Positions 8,612-17,155 of a stretch of DNA of 64,000 nt are shown here, piece after piece. The notes under the pieces were generated by a model. That model ran no database searches. It was not told where the DNA came from and worked only from the letters and a program-made list of their open reading frames with translations. Positions within the stretch are counted from its first letter, which is position 1. Each line of letters opens with the position of its first letter. Source of the stretch: Onstottus_B arcticum (GTDB lineage: Bacteria > Acidobacteriota > Blastocatellia > UBA7656); NCBI GenBank assembly GCA_038040485.1, contig JBBPIE010000020.1:1-64000 (forward strand), given 5' to 3'. Position numbers and translations under genes: made by a program.

Positions 8612-9844
8612 TCACTGCCCCGCAAGCGCCACTTCCAACAAGATCAACTTCTTCACTCCCTTATAAAACGGCTCGATATAGCACCACTCGCCAAGGGAAT
8701 GATCTCCGCCGCACGGGCCGCAGCCTGTCGACATCGCGGTCAGCCCCGCAAGCAACGCTACGTTCGCGTTGTTTGAAGCAGTCGCGGTCACCGTCACATT
8801 CTCAAACCCCATCGCTCGATGCACGGCTTCGGCCATTCGCACCGTGAACGATTCGCGGTTGCCGGGTATCTGCGCCGCCGGGACCTTCTCTTCAACGTCC
8901 TCGGTCTTGACCCTCATACCGTAGCGCGCAGCTTCTTCCTGGACGATGGCTGCGATCCTTCGCTCGAAGTCGTCGATCGATTTCTGATCCGTTGAACGGA
9001 GATCGACCGTGAACCACGCATCGGCGGCTTTGGCGTTGACGACTTCAGCGCCACCGAGCATCCCGATGTTCAAATGCACAGCCGGGTCTCTTGGAAGCTC
9101 GAGCCCGTAGATGCGTTCGATTGCCCGAGCCGCGGGAAGAGTAGCCGAGTAGGGCGGAGCCTTCGAAGTGGTGTGCCCGCCCGCGCCGATGAAGTGATGT
9201 TTGTACCAGTTGATCCCGATCCCGCCGTAGGTCAGCCCTTCGTAGCCGCCGTCCAACGCGACGTACTGGCCGATGCGGTCTTTGTTCTCCGCGATGAAAT
9301 GCTTGGCGCCGCCGAACGACGTTTCTTCTTCAACGGTGAAAACAAAGATCAAGTCGGCTTTGGTTCGAATGCCGGCGTAGTCGAGCGCGCGAATCGACGC
9401 GAGAATCGCTTCGACGTTGCGAGTGTCGTCGCCGACGCCGGGCGCAAACAATTTGCCGTCGCGAATCTCGGCTTTGATCTTGAGCCCTTCCTGGAAGACT
9501 GTGTCGAGATGCGCGTCAAACACGACGGCCTTGCCCGTGCCGGTTCCCTTTCGGATCGCGATCAGATTGCCCTTTGAATCGTAATAAACCCGGTCGAGTT
9601 TGTAAGACTCGAGCAAGCGGCGAACGGCTTCGGCTCGGGCGTGTTCCTTGCCGGAAGGAGCGTTGATCTCGGTCAGAGCGATCCACTCGCGAAGGATCTG
9701 TTCGCGAGTAGCTTCGACATGATCGAATGCGCGCTTTAAGTCAGCCCGTTCGATGATCTGCCTGGCTTGACCGTTGAAGTCTTGGGCGCCGGCGCTCGTG
9801 GAAAGCAAAGCGGCGCACAAAAGCGCCGCTATAGAGTTAGTCAT
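8612..9844 (-). CDS. secreted M20/peptidase T-like metallopeptidase
   Basis: A 410-residue zinc metallopeptidase. A signal peptide (NSIAALLCAALLSTSAGAQ) puts it in the periplasm or outside. M20 landmarks follow in order: FDAHLDTVF near residue 110, GVGDDTRNVEA near 135 supplying the bridging Asp, FTVEEETSFGGA near 168 with the catalytic and metal-binding glutamates, and CGPCGGDHSLGEWCYI near the C-terminus with the last metal-binding His. These resemble tripeptidase T and its relatives, so release of amino acids from short peptides is the likely function. The start has GGAG eight bases upstream. It is convergent with the Uma2 gene and followed upstream by a repeat-rich gap. Confidence 0.9.
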   Translation of the reverse strand: MTNSIAALLCAALLSTSAGAQDFNGQARQIIERADLKRAFDHVEATREQILREWIALTEINAPSGKEHARAEAVRRLLESYKLDRVYYDSKGNLIAIRKGTGTGKAVVFDAHLDTVFQEGLKIKAEIRDGKLFAPGVGDDTRNVEAILASIRALDYAGIRTKADLIFVFTVEEETSFGGAKHFIAENKDRIGQYVALDGGYEGLTYGGIGINWYKHHFIGAGGHTTSKAPPYSATLPAARAIERIYGLELPRDPAVHLNIGMLGGAEVVNAKAADAWFTVDLRSTDQKSIDDFERRIAAIVQEEAARYGMRVKTEDVEEKVPAAQIPGNRESFTVRMAEAVHRAMGFENVTVTATASNNANVALLAGLTAMSTGCGPCGGDHSLGEWCYIEPFYKGVKKLILLEVALAGQ

Positions 9845-9993
9845 TCTGCGTCTCCAAACCGTCTGTTTGAATGAGAGGTCAATTCTAGAGGCAGGGTTTG
9901 ATTGAGCGCAACGCGAGCAAGTGTTTGGATGCGCGTCAAGTTTTGGCGGATACCGGCCTCGTCAGTGTTGGGTCGTCGAGCTTGGACGTCTTA

Positions 9994-10170
9994 CCCTCCG
10001 CCAGGAGGGCGATGTTCATAGATCTAAGGCGGAACCACGTTCGCCCTCCGTCAGGAGGGCCATATGCGTCGGTGGAGGCGAGACGCGCTCCAGAAGAACA
10101 TGGCCCTCCTAGCGGAGGGCGAGCGCGCACGTCACAGGTTCTATAAACATGGCCCTCCTAGACGGAGGGC
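9994..10170. repeat. four short palindromes of CCCTCCG..AGGAGGGC type
   Basis: Four units of about 18 bases, at 9994-10010, 10043-10060, 10103-10120 and 10153-10170, each reading GCCCTCC then a 2-5 base loop then GGAGGGC. The first two have the loop in one orientation (CCGTCAGG) and the last two in the other (CCTAGACGG), so the block itself is roughly symmetric. They fill most of the 368-base gap between the M20 peptidase and the HEAT-repeat gene; the rest of the gap shows nothing recognisable. Confidence 0.75.
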
Positions 10171-10212
10171 TTTCTCCAACTGGGTGGCCACGTGAGCTTG
10201 CTCGTTGCGAGC

Positions 10213-11661
10213 TCACGGATTCGCTGGACGGCGCGGGCGTTGCAACACGTCGTCACTAGCGCGAGGCCGGCCCGCCATTCGCCATTCGATTCGCTTGATC
10301 GCAAGCGTGGCCGCGTCAGCCGTAGACGGGCTCGATGTGCGCACTACGGGTTCGAGTTCCTTCACTGTTTCGGCGTCTCCGATTCGCCCGAGCACTTCGA
10401 TGACTCCCTGGCGAATCGCCTTGGTGCTCGAATGAACGTGCGCGTAGAGATCGACCGGGTTTGACTCGAGGAGGTAACCGCGCGCTTGTGGCGCCTGATC
10501 GGTGTCAAGCTTGCGAACAATGTAGATAAGGTGTGGGGTAGACCCCATTCGATAAAGCGCCCAGTGCTCGGCGAGCTTCACATCTCCGTCGTTTTCTTTG
10601 AGGATGAGCTGTGAGATCTGATCGAGGTATTCCGGCTTGGCCAAGCGCGCCAGACCCTCGACCGCGTGCTGCCTCCGGTCGCCGTCGTAGCTTATCAAGT
10701 TCTCGGCGAAGATCTGGTCCGCTCTTTCATCGGCAAGCAGCGATAGCGCCCACAACGCGGCCTCGTCGCGCGGAGGCAGGTACGTGAACCGCCCTTTCAC
10801 TTTGTCGGTCACCTTCTTGAACGAGCTTTTTTTCTCTGGCCCGAGCCGATAAACCGTCATCAACGGCTCTACTGCAGGACGATACTTCAGCAATCCAGCC
10901 GCGACCATTGCCTGGGTACGCACGTTTTGCTCTGAGTCTGCGAAAAACGGAACAAGGTGAGGTCCCGCAGACGGGTCGCCGATCTTGATAAAGGCGCGAA
11001 GCACCTCAATCCGGATGTCCTGGTCTGCAGTGAGCGCCTCTGCAAGCTGCGGTATCGCGCCGCCGCCTCGAAGGACGCCGAGTGCTCGAATCGCCGAGAT
11101 ACGCACGTCGCGATCCTTATCGCCGCGAGCCGACTCTCCAAGCGCAGTTATGATCCTGGGATCGACAAGAATGTACGGCTCAATAATCTCGTGGTCGCTG
11201 GTGTCGAGCAGCGGATTGAAAAGATTCCAGCCGCTCCGGCGGTTGGTGATGAAGTCAATGTCGTGCTCGGTGTACAGCGCCACTAGCGAGCGCACGGCGA
11301 CGCGGCGGACTGAGGGTTCAATGTCTTTGATCGAGTCGAGCATCTCAGGCAGCGCTGAGAAGTCTTTGATCAAGCCGAGCGAGTTGACGGCGTCTTCGCG
11401 CACGCCGGGGTTGTCATCTTTGGTGGCGGCGGCGGAAAGAGCCTCGACAGCAAGCTGATTGCGAACGCGGCGTTCGCCGAGCTTGCGCGCTGCGTCCCGG
11501 CGCGTGTTGACGTTCGGGCTCTTCAAGTATGCGAGCAGCGTCTCGAGTGATTGCGTCTCAGCGGGGACGCTGGCGGCAAGCATCACAAACGCAGCGGCCA
11601 GCATCATCAACATCGCGGCAAGCGTCAGCACACGCACGGACGGATTGGTGGTTGAAGGCAT
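10213..11661 (-). CDS. secreted HEAT-repeat protein
   Basis: A 482-residue protein with an N-terminal hydrophobic segment (VLTLAAMLMMLAAAFVMLAA) acting as a signal peptide or anchor, cleaved near VPAETQ. The rest is built of HEAT or PBS-lyase-like helical repeats of about 30 residues, seen as repeated patterns such as VNTRRDAARKLGERR, NPGVREDAVNSLGLIKD, EPSVRRVAVRSLVALY and DVRISAIRALGVLRGGGAI. Such repeats form a protein-binding superhelix; no catalytic motif is visible. The start has CAGGAG nine bases upstream. The very C-terminus is arginine and proline rich. The partner and role are unknown. Confidence 0.85.
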   Translation of the reverse strand: MPSTTNPSVRVLTLAAMLMMLAAAFVMLAASVPAETQSLETLLAYLKSPNVNTRRDAARKLGERRVRNQLAVEALSAAATKDDNPGVREDAVNSLGLIKDFSALPEMLDSIKDIEPSVRRVAVRSLVALYTEHDIDFITNRRSGWNLFNPLLDTSDHEIIEPYILVDPRIITALGESARGDKDRDVRISAIRALGVLRGGGAIPQLAEALTADQDIRIEVLRAFIKIGDPSAGPHLVPFFADSEQNVRTQAMVAAGLLKYRPAVEPLMTVYRLGPEKKSSFKKVTDKVKGRFTYLPPRDEAALWALSLLADERADQIFAENLISYDGDRRQHAVEGLARLAKPEYLDQISQLILKENDGDVKLAEHWALYRMGSTPHLIYIVRKLDTDQAPQARGYLLESNPVDLYAHVHSSTKAIRQGVIEVLGRIGDAETVKELEPVVRTSSPSTADAATLAIKRIEWRMAGRPRASDDVLQRPRRPANP

Positions 11662-11900
11662 AAGGCAAAACTCCTGGGAAGACTCTTTGGCCGGGTACAG
11701 GGCCGTTGGGGCTAAACAAGCGGGAACCTGTCGGTGACGAACACATTCTTCTCTCGATCGTCGGTTAAGTCAAGCTACGAGTGGCTTATTAGGCCCACTA
11801 TGTAGCGGCGGCACTCCGTCGCTGCCGCAAAATGTGGATCGAGGCGGTCGGCGACGCTAGTCAGGAGCCGGCGCTTCGTTTTTGCTGACCCCAGTATTCT

Positions 11901-12305
11901 TCAAAGCTGCCATTGGCCGGAGAGCACTTTGCTCTGGCCCGGCACGACGACGACCGAGTCCCCAAACGAGTCGCTGAAGCGGCCGACCACCAGACCGTCT
12001 TCGCTCATGAGTTCGATCTCGTACTCGGCGATCTCGGCCTCGCGATTGGAGTGGTTGGTGAACTGGCAGAAGATCTGCAGACTGTGGCGCGGCCCAAACT
12101 CAAACGCACCGCCGGCGTCCCACTCGCCCGTCCAGACCACCTGGCCATCGTGATCCATCAGAACGAGGTTGTAGGTGGCTATCCTGAGCGCCGCCGGGAC
12201 GTGTGACGACAACCCCGAGTACGAGTGTCCGCGCTTGATGGAATTCAGCAAAGCGGATACGCGAGACTTGATCGTCCTGGGCGGCTCGGCCTGCTTTGCC
12301 ATCAC
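11901..12305 (-). CDS. small hypothetical protein downstream of bactofilin
   Basis: A predicted soluble protein of about 134 residues, rich in beta-strand pattern after residue 35 (for example LRIATYNLVLMDHDGQVVW and IAEYEIELMSEDGLVVGRF). I do not recognise the family; the pattern of alternating strands resembles small immunoglobulin-like or FxLYD-like domains, but that is only a resemblance. Its start, GTG at 12305 or ATG three bases on, overlaps the bactofilin stop, so it is translationally coupled to bactofilin and may act with it. No signal peptide is seen. The gap beyond its end (to the HEAT gene start side) shows no gene. Confidence 0.7.
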   Translation of the reverse strand: MMAKQAEPPRTIKSRVSALLNSIKRGHSYSGLSSHVPAALRIATYNLVLMDHDGQVVWTGEWDAGGAFEFGPRHSLQIFCQFTNHSNREAEIAEYEIELMSEDGLVVGRFSDSFGDSVVVVPGQSKVLSGQWQL

Positions 12306-12727
12306 GCCCCTTTGACTCTCACCTGCTCGTCGGCGACATTGGGCCGGATTGGCTCCACCGAACCGGCGCCTGCCTTCGAGCCCATGCCAACGTTGCCGTT
12401 GACTACCGCGCCTTCCTCGACAAGCAGCACCGGAGTTGTTATGTCGCCGCGCACTCGGGCGGTCTTGTGGATCTCAATGCGAGATTTGGCGCTTAGGTTC
12501 CCCTCGATGGTTCCGCTGATGATACAGATACCGACATCGACACGAGCCTCTATGCGGGCTGCCTGCTCGACTATCAGCGTTCCGCTTTCGGAAACCAGGC
12601 TGCCCATCACACGCCCTTCCACCCGAAGCCCGCCAGCAAAGACGATGTCGCCCGAGACTTCGACCCCTTTGCCTATTAAGCCCGCGTCACTATCGTTTCC
12701 GGCTTCGTCATTTTTGCCGAATTTCAT
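12302..12727 (-). CDS. bactofilin (polymer-forming cytoskeletal protein)
   Basis: A 141-residue protein with the bactofilin core: LIGKGVEVSGDIVFAGGLRV, EGRVMGSLVSESGTLIVEQ and GTIEGNLSAKSRIEIHKTA, the regular glycine-valine turns of a right-handed beta-helix flanked by disordered ends. Bactofilins polymerise without nucleotide at the inner membrane and position cell-wall or polarity factors. The start chosen is the ATG at 12725-12727, which has a GGGGAGG ribosome-binding site five bases upstream; an in-frame ATG at 12760 lacks one. It is coupled to the unknown gene at 11901-12305, but its membrane-linked peptidase partner (M23 type), often adjacent elsewhere, is absent. Confidence 0.9.
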   Translation of the reverse strand: MKFGKNDEAGNDSDAGLIGKGVEVSGDIVFAGGLRVEGRVMGSLVSESGTLIVEQAARIEARVDVGICIISGTIEGNLSAKSRIEIHKTARVRGDITTPVLLVEEGAVVNGNVGMGSKAGAGSVEPIRPNVADEQVRVKGA

Positions 12728-12938
12728 TTGAACCTCCCCATCGTATGGATGGTCGTCCATCCGGTATTCTAGCCTGTTTGCCTGTCAATGTGAGGAAATC
12801 GCCAAACGTCTGGGGCGGTCTGCCGACCTCGGAGAAGGAACAATCGGCGTGTTTGGTCTTGATTAGTTGCGGCAGTGACTTATACGCCTGCAAGGTTCGA
12901 GCGGTCAAGGTCGAGGCTCGTCAGAGTACATTCGAAGA

Positions 12939-13955
12939 TCATGATTTCGGCGCCCAGTAGCCCCGGCGCGAGCGAATGAACATTCCCTGCCGCGAGACGC
13001 TCACGTTAAGTTTGCGCCAGCGGCCGTCGCGCTTGTGGTTGGTCGAATAGTAGGTCAGTGTGTACTGATTGCGAAGCTCGTCGACCAGACCGTTGAACTC
13101 AGTCTCCAGCGTGTCGCCTTGCGGCGAATGAACGTAGCGGCCGCCAGTCTGCTCGGCAAACGTTTTCATCTCGCCGCGTCCCCTGCGAAGCGGGAACGCC
13201 TCGCTTCCGGTGAGAGCGCTGTCTTCGATCAAGTCCAGCGTGTGTATCGTCACTCCAGCGGACAGGGCCTTCTTGATCACCGAGTCGAAGCTCGCCTTTC
13301 GGCTGCTGCTGTCCCATCCGTCCGAGATCATCAGAACCGCGCGGCGCTTTTCGGGTCGCTGCGTCAACGCCTCGATCGCTTCGTCGATGCAATCGTACAG
13401 TCGGGTCGAGTCTTCGGCCTTTGCGTCCCATATGTAGTCCGAGATGTCGTGCGAGTCCGAGAATTCCTGAATCAAACGCACCTTGTTGTTGAACCCGTAC
13501 ACGGCCACCTGGTCGTTGTCCCGGATGTGATCGATGAATGACGCAGCGGCAGCCCGCACAAGACTGAACTTGTACCCCATGCTCCCGCTCATATCGATGA
13601 GTATTGCCGCCGCGAACGGCGCCTCTTCCGCCGAGAACGAATTCACCGGCTGAGCCGAATCGTTTTCGGTGACTTTGAAATCCTCCTTCTTGAGCCCGCG
13701 CGCGTACTGACCTTTCGAATCGGTGACCGTGACGTTGAGGACCACCATGTCCGAGTGCAAACGCAGAGGTTCGTCGTCCTGTTGCTGGTCTGGAGCGCTA
13801 GCAGTCTGAGTGGGATTCTCCGACCGGGACTTCTTCTTTTCCTGAGGCGCAGCGGGCGACGAGGAGACGGCCAGCAATGTGGCGAGGGCAATGCAACAGA
13901 GCAGCGATTTTGCGTAAGCAACCTGCCCCACGTTTGGTCTGCCGGACGTGGACAT
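12939..13955 (-). CDS. VWA-domain protein of the acidobacterial VWFA-related family
   Basis: A 338-residue exported protein. After a signal peptide (SLLCCIALATLLAVSSSPAA) and a polar linker comes LRLHSDMVVLNVTVTDSKG, typical of this family, then a von Willebrand A domain with the metal-ion site DMSGSM near residue 120 and a later ISDGWDSSS motif. The end, RRGYWAPKS, is also characteristic. The domain binds proteins in a metal-dependent way; what it binds in Acidobacteriota is unknown. The ATG overlaps the stop of the upstream unknown gene as TGATG, so the two are co-translated. Family recognition is firm, function is not. Confidence 0.88.
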   Translation of the reverse strand: MSTSGRPNVGQVAYAKSLLCCIALATLLAVSSSPAAPQEKKKSRSENPTQTASAPDQQQDDEPLRLHSDMVVLNVTVTDSKGQYARGLKKEDFKVTENDSAQPVNSFSAEEAPFAAAILIDMSGSMGYKFSLVRAAAASFIDHIRDNDQVAVYGFNNKVRLIQEFSDSHDISDYIWDAKAEDSTRLYDCIDEAIEALTQRPEKRRAVLMISDGWDSSSRKASFDSVIKKALSAGVTIHTLDLIEDSALTGSEAFPLRRGRGEMKTFAEQTGGRYVHSPQGDTLETEFNGLVDELRNQYTLTYYSTNHKRDGRWRKLNVSVSRQGMFIRSRRGYWAPKS

Positions 13956-14509
13956 CAGTAGGCTTTGCCGTGCGTCCGCTTTATGAAATGAGCCAGACTG
14001 ATTACTTCGTTGGAGTTGGCGATCACCACCGCGGAGACTTCAAAGCGGGTCTCGGCAGTCATCGTCTTCTTGATGTTGGCGGCGGCTGCCTTCATCTGAT
14101 CCACGGCTTCCGCCAGCGTCAACGGTTTCGGAGACTTGTCCTCAACTTCATCACCGAGCGTATGGTTGAGCACATGCTTGGCGAGCTTTTCGATAGTGTT
14201 CAGCTTCTTGAGTTCTTCGTCCGATAGCTTGCCGCGTTCGTGGTAGCCGCGGGCGACCTCCGACGATAGGTGATTCAACTTGTCGACGTCGTCGAGTATC
14301 TTGCGGTGGTCGCTCTCGGCGCGCTCCATCGCCATCCGCGTACGCATTTCCTCAGGAAGCCCGGTCTCTTGCGAGCGGCTCCACCGGTCCTCGGGTGTCC
14401 GGCGCTGCGTATCAGGTGAAGGCTGGTTTGGTTTGGGCGTCTGTGCGGCAGCCGGCACAGAACAGAAAAAAAACAAACCTATCACCAGCCAAACAAATCT
14501 CGTCGCCAT
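13955..14509 (-). CDS. exported hypothetical protein coupled to VWA protein
   Basis: A 184-residue protein with a clear signal peptide (VWLVIGLFFFCSVPAAAQ) and a highly charged, helical mature part, including a segment near residue 75 with DHRKILDDVDKLNHLSSEV. The start at 14507-14509 has GGGAGAG a few bases upstream and begins directly at the signal peptide. The family is not recognised. It is coupled to the VWA gene by a TGATG overlap and probably works in the same envelope process. Confidence 0.75.
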   Translation of the reverse strand: MATRFVWLVIGLFFFCSVPAAAQTPKPNQPSPDTQRRTPEDRWSRSQETGLPEEMRTRMAMERAESDHRKILDDVDKLNHLSSEVARGYHERGKLSDEELKKLNTIEKLAKHVLNHTLGDEVEDKSPKPLTLAEAVDQMKAAAANIKKTMTAETRFEVSAVVIANSNEVISLAHFIKRTHGKAY

Positions 14510-14701
14510 GTTGCTCTCCCAATCTAGCCGGGGACTTGAGGAAAGTTTTAGCACAATAGTCGGATCGCTTCAAACATTGAAACGCCGGAGGGTAGCCCTT
14601 GGGGGATCGAAACTGCCGGTGAATCTTGCGAGCTATCCGCGTTGACACATTGCTTGAAAGTTAATAACGTCAGTGCCGGGTCTCATTACTGGAGAGCAAA
14701 G

Positions 14702-14885
14702 ATGAAAGTTGGTATCTCGCTTCCGCAACTCGGGCCGCAAGCGTCGCCGGAGAACCTGATTCGCGTGGCGCGGCGAGCCGAAGAGCTTGGTTACGACTCG
14801 GCATGGGTGCTCGAGCGAATGCTCTGGCCGGTCAACCCGAAGGAACCTTAAGGCGATGGAGCAGTTGATTGAGATTTCAAAGTGA
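14702..14885 (+). pseudogene. internally deleted LLM-class F420-dependent oxidoreductase
   Basis: The first 49 codons are a perfect LLM-family N-terminus (KVGISLPQLGPQASPENLI, then AEELGYDSAWVLERMLWP and NPKEP) with an intact ribosome-binding site GGAGAGC. The frame then stops at once. In another frame, 14850-14885 reads KAMEQLIEISK and a stop, a good match in style to an LLM C-terminus. The roughly 230-260 residues that should lie between are missing. The simplest reading is one large deletion that kept both ends; an assembly collapse is the alternative. It sits among F420 genes, where an intact LLM enzyme is found at 26394. Confidence 0.75.
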
Positions 14886-15024
14886 TTCGTGAGGCGTGAG
14901 GCGTGATTCGTGTTTCGTGTTTCGAGACACAACGAATGCCGCGCGAATGTCACGCACCACGGTTCACGCATCACGGTTCACGCATCACGCATCACGGGTC
15001 CCGAATCACGCATCACGCCTCACG
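14883..15024. repeat. hairpin built of CGTGATTCGTGAGGCGTG words
   Basis: Left part (14883-14919) is made of repeats of CGTGAGGCGTGA and CGTGATTCGTG; right part (14949-15024) is made of the complementary words CACGCATCACG and TCACGCCTCACG. The element ends four bases before the ATG of the following PPOX gene, leaving no room for a normal ribosome-binding site. Confidence 0.7.
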
Positions 15025-15028
15025 TGCT

Positions 15029-15460
15029 ATGACGCTCGAGATCGACACCAGCACGCAGCAGTTCATCCGCGAGCATCGGGTCGCGAGGCTTGCGACGGCC
15101 GATGGTGACAGTCGGCCTTCGGTGATCCCGATTTGCTATGCGTTCGACGGCGAAGCGATCTACTCGCCAATCGACGAGAAACCCAAGAGCGTTGCGCCGC
15201 GAAGTCTCAAGCGCGTTCGCAACATCGAAACAAACCCGCAGGTGGCGCTGGTGATTGATGACTACTCGGACGATTGGAATCAGCTTGCTTATGTTTTGAT
15301 CCACGGCCTTGCTGAGGTGATCTTGGCCGGCGGCGCTGAGCACTCTCTCGTGGTTCAGCTTCTGCGCGAGAAATACCCGCAGTATCGAGAGATGGCAATA
15401 CATGAACGGCCGATCATCAAGATCACGCCCACGCAAATCAGGCGCTGGGCGATGCGCTGA
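15029..15460 (+). CDS. PPOX-class F420-dependent oxidoreductase (TIGR03668-like)
   Basis: A 143-residue split-barrel flavin/deazaflavin protein. It shows HRVARLATADGDSRPSVIP near residue 16, the PKSVAPRSLKRVRNIETNP stretch near 52 that is typical of the TIGR03668 subgroup, and the ending IIKITPTQIRRWA. Members of this subgroup are predicted to bind F420 rather than FMN. The start ATG at 15029 follows a repeat element directly, so no Shine-Dalgarno sequence is seen and translation may be leaderless or weak. It precedes cofG, an F420 biosynthesis gene, which strengthens the F420 assignment. Substrate unknown. Confidence 0.82.
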   Translation: MTLEIDTSTQQFIREHRVARLATADGDSRPSVIPICYAFDGEAIYSPIDEKPKSVAPRSLKRVRNIETNPQVALVIDDYSDDWNQLAYVLIHGLAEVILAGGAEHSLVVQLLREKYPQYREMAIHERPIIKITPTQIRRWAMR

Positions 15461-15483
15461 GAAGAAATTCAGAGGGTAAGTAA

Positions 15484-15571
15484 CCCAGATGAACACAGAT
15501 AAACACAGATAGCAGTAGCAAGGTCTTCTTGTGTCTATCTCTGATCCGTGTTCATCGGTGTTCATCTGTGG
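15484..15571. repeat. hairpin with ATGAACACAGAT words
   Basis: Left arm from 15484 reads CCAGATGAACACAGATAAAC, continuing ACAGAT; the right arm to 15571 is its approximate reverse complement (ATCCGTGTTCATCGGTGTTC then ATCTG). About 24 of 28 positions pair. It fills the gap between the PPOX gene and cofG. Confidence 0.7.
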
Positions 15572-15605
15572 TTTATGTTCATCTGTCGTTTGCTGAGGGC
15601 GATGA

Positions 15606-16790
15606 ATGCACGTTGTTACTTCGATATCGTCGATCACGTTTGAAGAGGCGCTCGCCGCGGCGCGCGAAGGCGACATCACGCGCGAGATCGCTTCGACGCT
15701 GATTCGCGCTCGCACGGGCGACGAGCTTGATTCGCTCCTTCAGGCTGCCGGCGAGCTGCGTGATCGGCTCAAAGGCCGGCGAGTCACTTACTCTAAGAAG
15801 GTCTTCATTCCGCTGACGAATCTCTGCCGCGATTATTGCGGCTACTGCACGTTCCGCAAAAACCCGGGCGACCCGGGCGCTCACACGATGACGCCCGGCG
15901 AAGTTCTCGCGGTAGCGGAAGCCGGCCGGCGTCTCGGCTGCAAGGAAGCGCTGTTCAGCCTCGGCGATCGCCCCGAAGCTATCTTCCCAGAGATGCGCGA
16001 GACGCTTGCGCGGCTGGGCCATCGAACAACATTGTCTTACCTGGCCGAGATGTGCGAGCGAGTCTTGAATGAAACCGGCTTGCTTCCGCACGCCAATCCG
16101 GGGTTGATGGGACGAAGAGATTTGGAAACGCTTCGCCGGTTCAGCCCGAGCATGGGACTGATGCTCGAGAGCACAAGCGAACGATTGACGCTGAAAGGAA
16201 TGCCACACGACAACGCGCCCGACAAGCCGCCTGCGCTACGCTTGAAGACCATCGAAGAAGCCGGCCGGTTGAAGATTCCGTTCACGACCGGGATTCTGAT
16301 CGGCATCGGCGAGACCCTGGAGGAGCGAGTCGATTCGCTGTTTGCGATACGCGAGCTTCACAAGCGCCACGACCACATTCAGGAAGTCATCATTCAAAAC
16401 TTCCGCGCAAAGCCTGAGATTCCAATGCGCGCTCATCCCGAGCCTTCTACAACGGACCACGCGCGAACTATCGCAGTCGCGCGGCTGGTGCTGTGGGACA
16501 TGAATGTGCAAGTCCCGCCCAACCTGTCGGATGATCGGTACCCGTTCTTGTTGAAAGCCGGGCTGAATGACTGGGGCGGGATTTCGCCGCTGACGCCGGA
16601 CTTTATCAATCCGGAGAAGCCGTGGCCTCACATAGACCGGCTCGCGGAACGAACTGCCGATGAAGGCTTCGAGTTGACGGAGCGCTTGAGTGTTTATCCG
16701 GAGTATGTTCGTCGGGATGGTTTCATCGATGAAGTGCTTAGTGCTCGCGTGCAAACGATGGCCGACACATTGGGACGAGGCGGATATTGA
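15606..16790 (+). CDS. cofG: 7,8-didemethyl-8-hydroxy-5-deazariboflavin synthase subunit CofG
   Basis: A 394-residue radical-SAM enzyme that, with CofH, builds the deazaflavin chromophore of coenzyme F420 from a tyrosine-derived adduct. The [4Fe-4S]/SAM motif CRDYCGYC has cysteines at about 74, 78 and 81. Other family blocks are FSLGDRPE, LPHANPGLM, MLESTSERL, TTGILIGIGET and VIIQNFRAKP. It is the separate-subunit form, not the fused FbiC of actinomycetes. The ATG at 15606 has GAGGG about eight bases upstream. cofH lies 4.7 kb downstream on the same strand, with accessory genes between. cofC, cofD and cofE are not in the window. Confidence 0.95.
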   Translation: MHVVTSISSITFEEALAAAREGDITREIASTLIRARTGDELDSLLQAAGELRDRLKGRRVTYSKKVFIPLTNLCRDYCGYCTFRKNPGDPGAHTMTPGEVLAVAEAGRRLGCKEALFSLGDRPEAIFPEMRETLARLGHRTTLSYLAEMCERVLNETGLLPHANPGLMGRRDLETLRRFSPSMGLMLESTSERLTLKGMPHDNAPDKPPALRLKTIEEAGRLKIPFTTGILIGIGETLEERVDSLFAIRELHKRHDHIQEVIIQNFRAKPEIPMRAHPEPSTTDHARTIAVARLVLWDMNVQVPPNLSDDRYPFLLKAGLNDWGGISPLTPDFINPEKPWPHIDRLAERTADEGFELTERLSVYPEYVRRDGFIDEVLSARVQTMADTLGRGGY

Positions 16791-16806
16791 ATTACAAGAA
16801 TCATCG

Positions 16807-17139
16807 ATGAAGATGCCAAACTGCAAAAGCGCGGTTGTTGATGTGGGGAAGCTTCTTGACTACTGTTTGAACCCCGCTCACCCCCGCGGACGCCACAAGG
16901 CGCGCGTGTTTGCAATATCGCTCGGATTGACGAACGCCAATGCTGATCTGTTGCGATATGCGCTTCTGAACTCCGCTTGTAGTGACGATGCGATACGCGG
17001 CGAGTTGGATGGCTACGGTCAGCGGTACGTGGTAGATTTCACGATGAGTACGGCGGTGGGTCAAGCCGTCATTAGGAGCGCGTGGATGGTTCGTCGCGGA
17101 GAGGATTTCCCAAGACTGCTGAGCTGCTATGTGCTTTGA
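16807..17139 (+). CDS. DUF6883 domain protein
   Basis: A 110-residue protein with the DUF6883 pattern: a start like MPNCKSAVVDVGKLLDYCLN, then HPRGRHKARVFAISLGL and a C-terminal strand pair with YVVDFTMSTAVGQAVIRSAW. DUF6883 domains occur alone beside DUF4926 genes and as ends of large polymorphic toxins; a toxin role is suspected but not shown. It starts 17 bases after cofG with no clear ribosome-binding site, so the exact start (16807 or 16813) is uncertain. The DUF4926 gene follows 16 bases downstream, giving the usual pair. Confidence 0.75.
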   Translation: MKMPNCKSAVVDVGKLLDYCLNPAHPRGRHKARVFAISLGLTNANADLLRYALLNSACSDDAIRGELDGYGQRYVVDFTMSTAVGQAVIRSAWMVRRGEDFPRLLSCYVL

Positions 17140-17155
17140 AGTTGCGCGGAGGAGT

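Noticed and set aside
9994..10170. CRISPR-like array
   Set aside because: Units are short palindromes with unequal spacing and mixed orientation; no direct repeats with unique spacers and no cas genes.
15020..15715. Long minus-strand frame across the PPOX-cofG gap
   Set aside because: It passes through the ATGAACACAGAT hairpin and antisense coding DNA; a protein made of repeat words is not credible.
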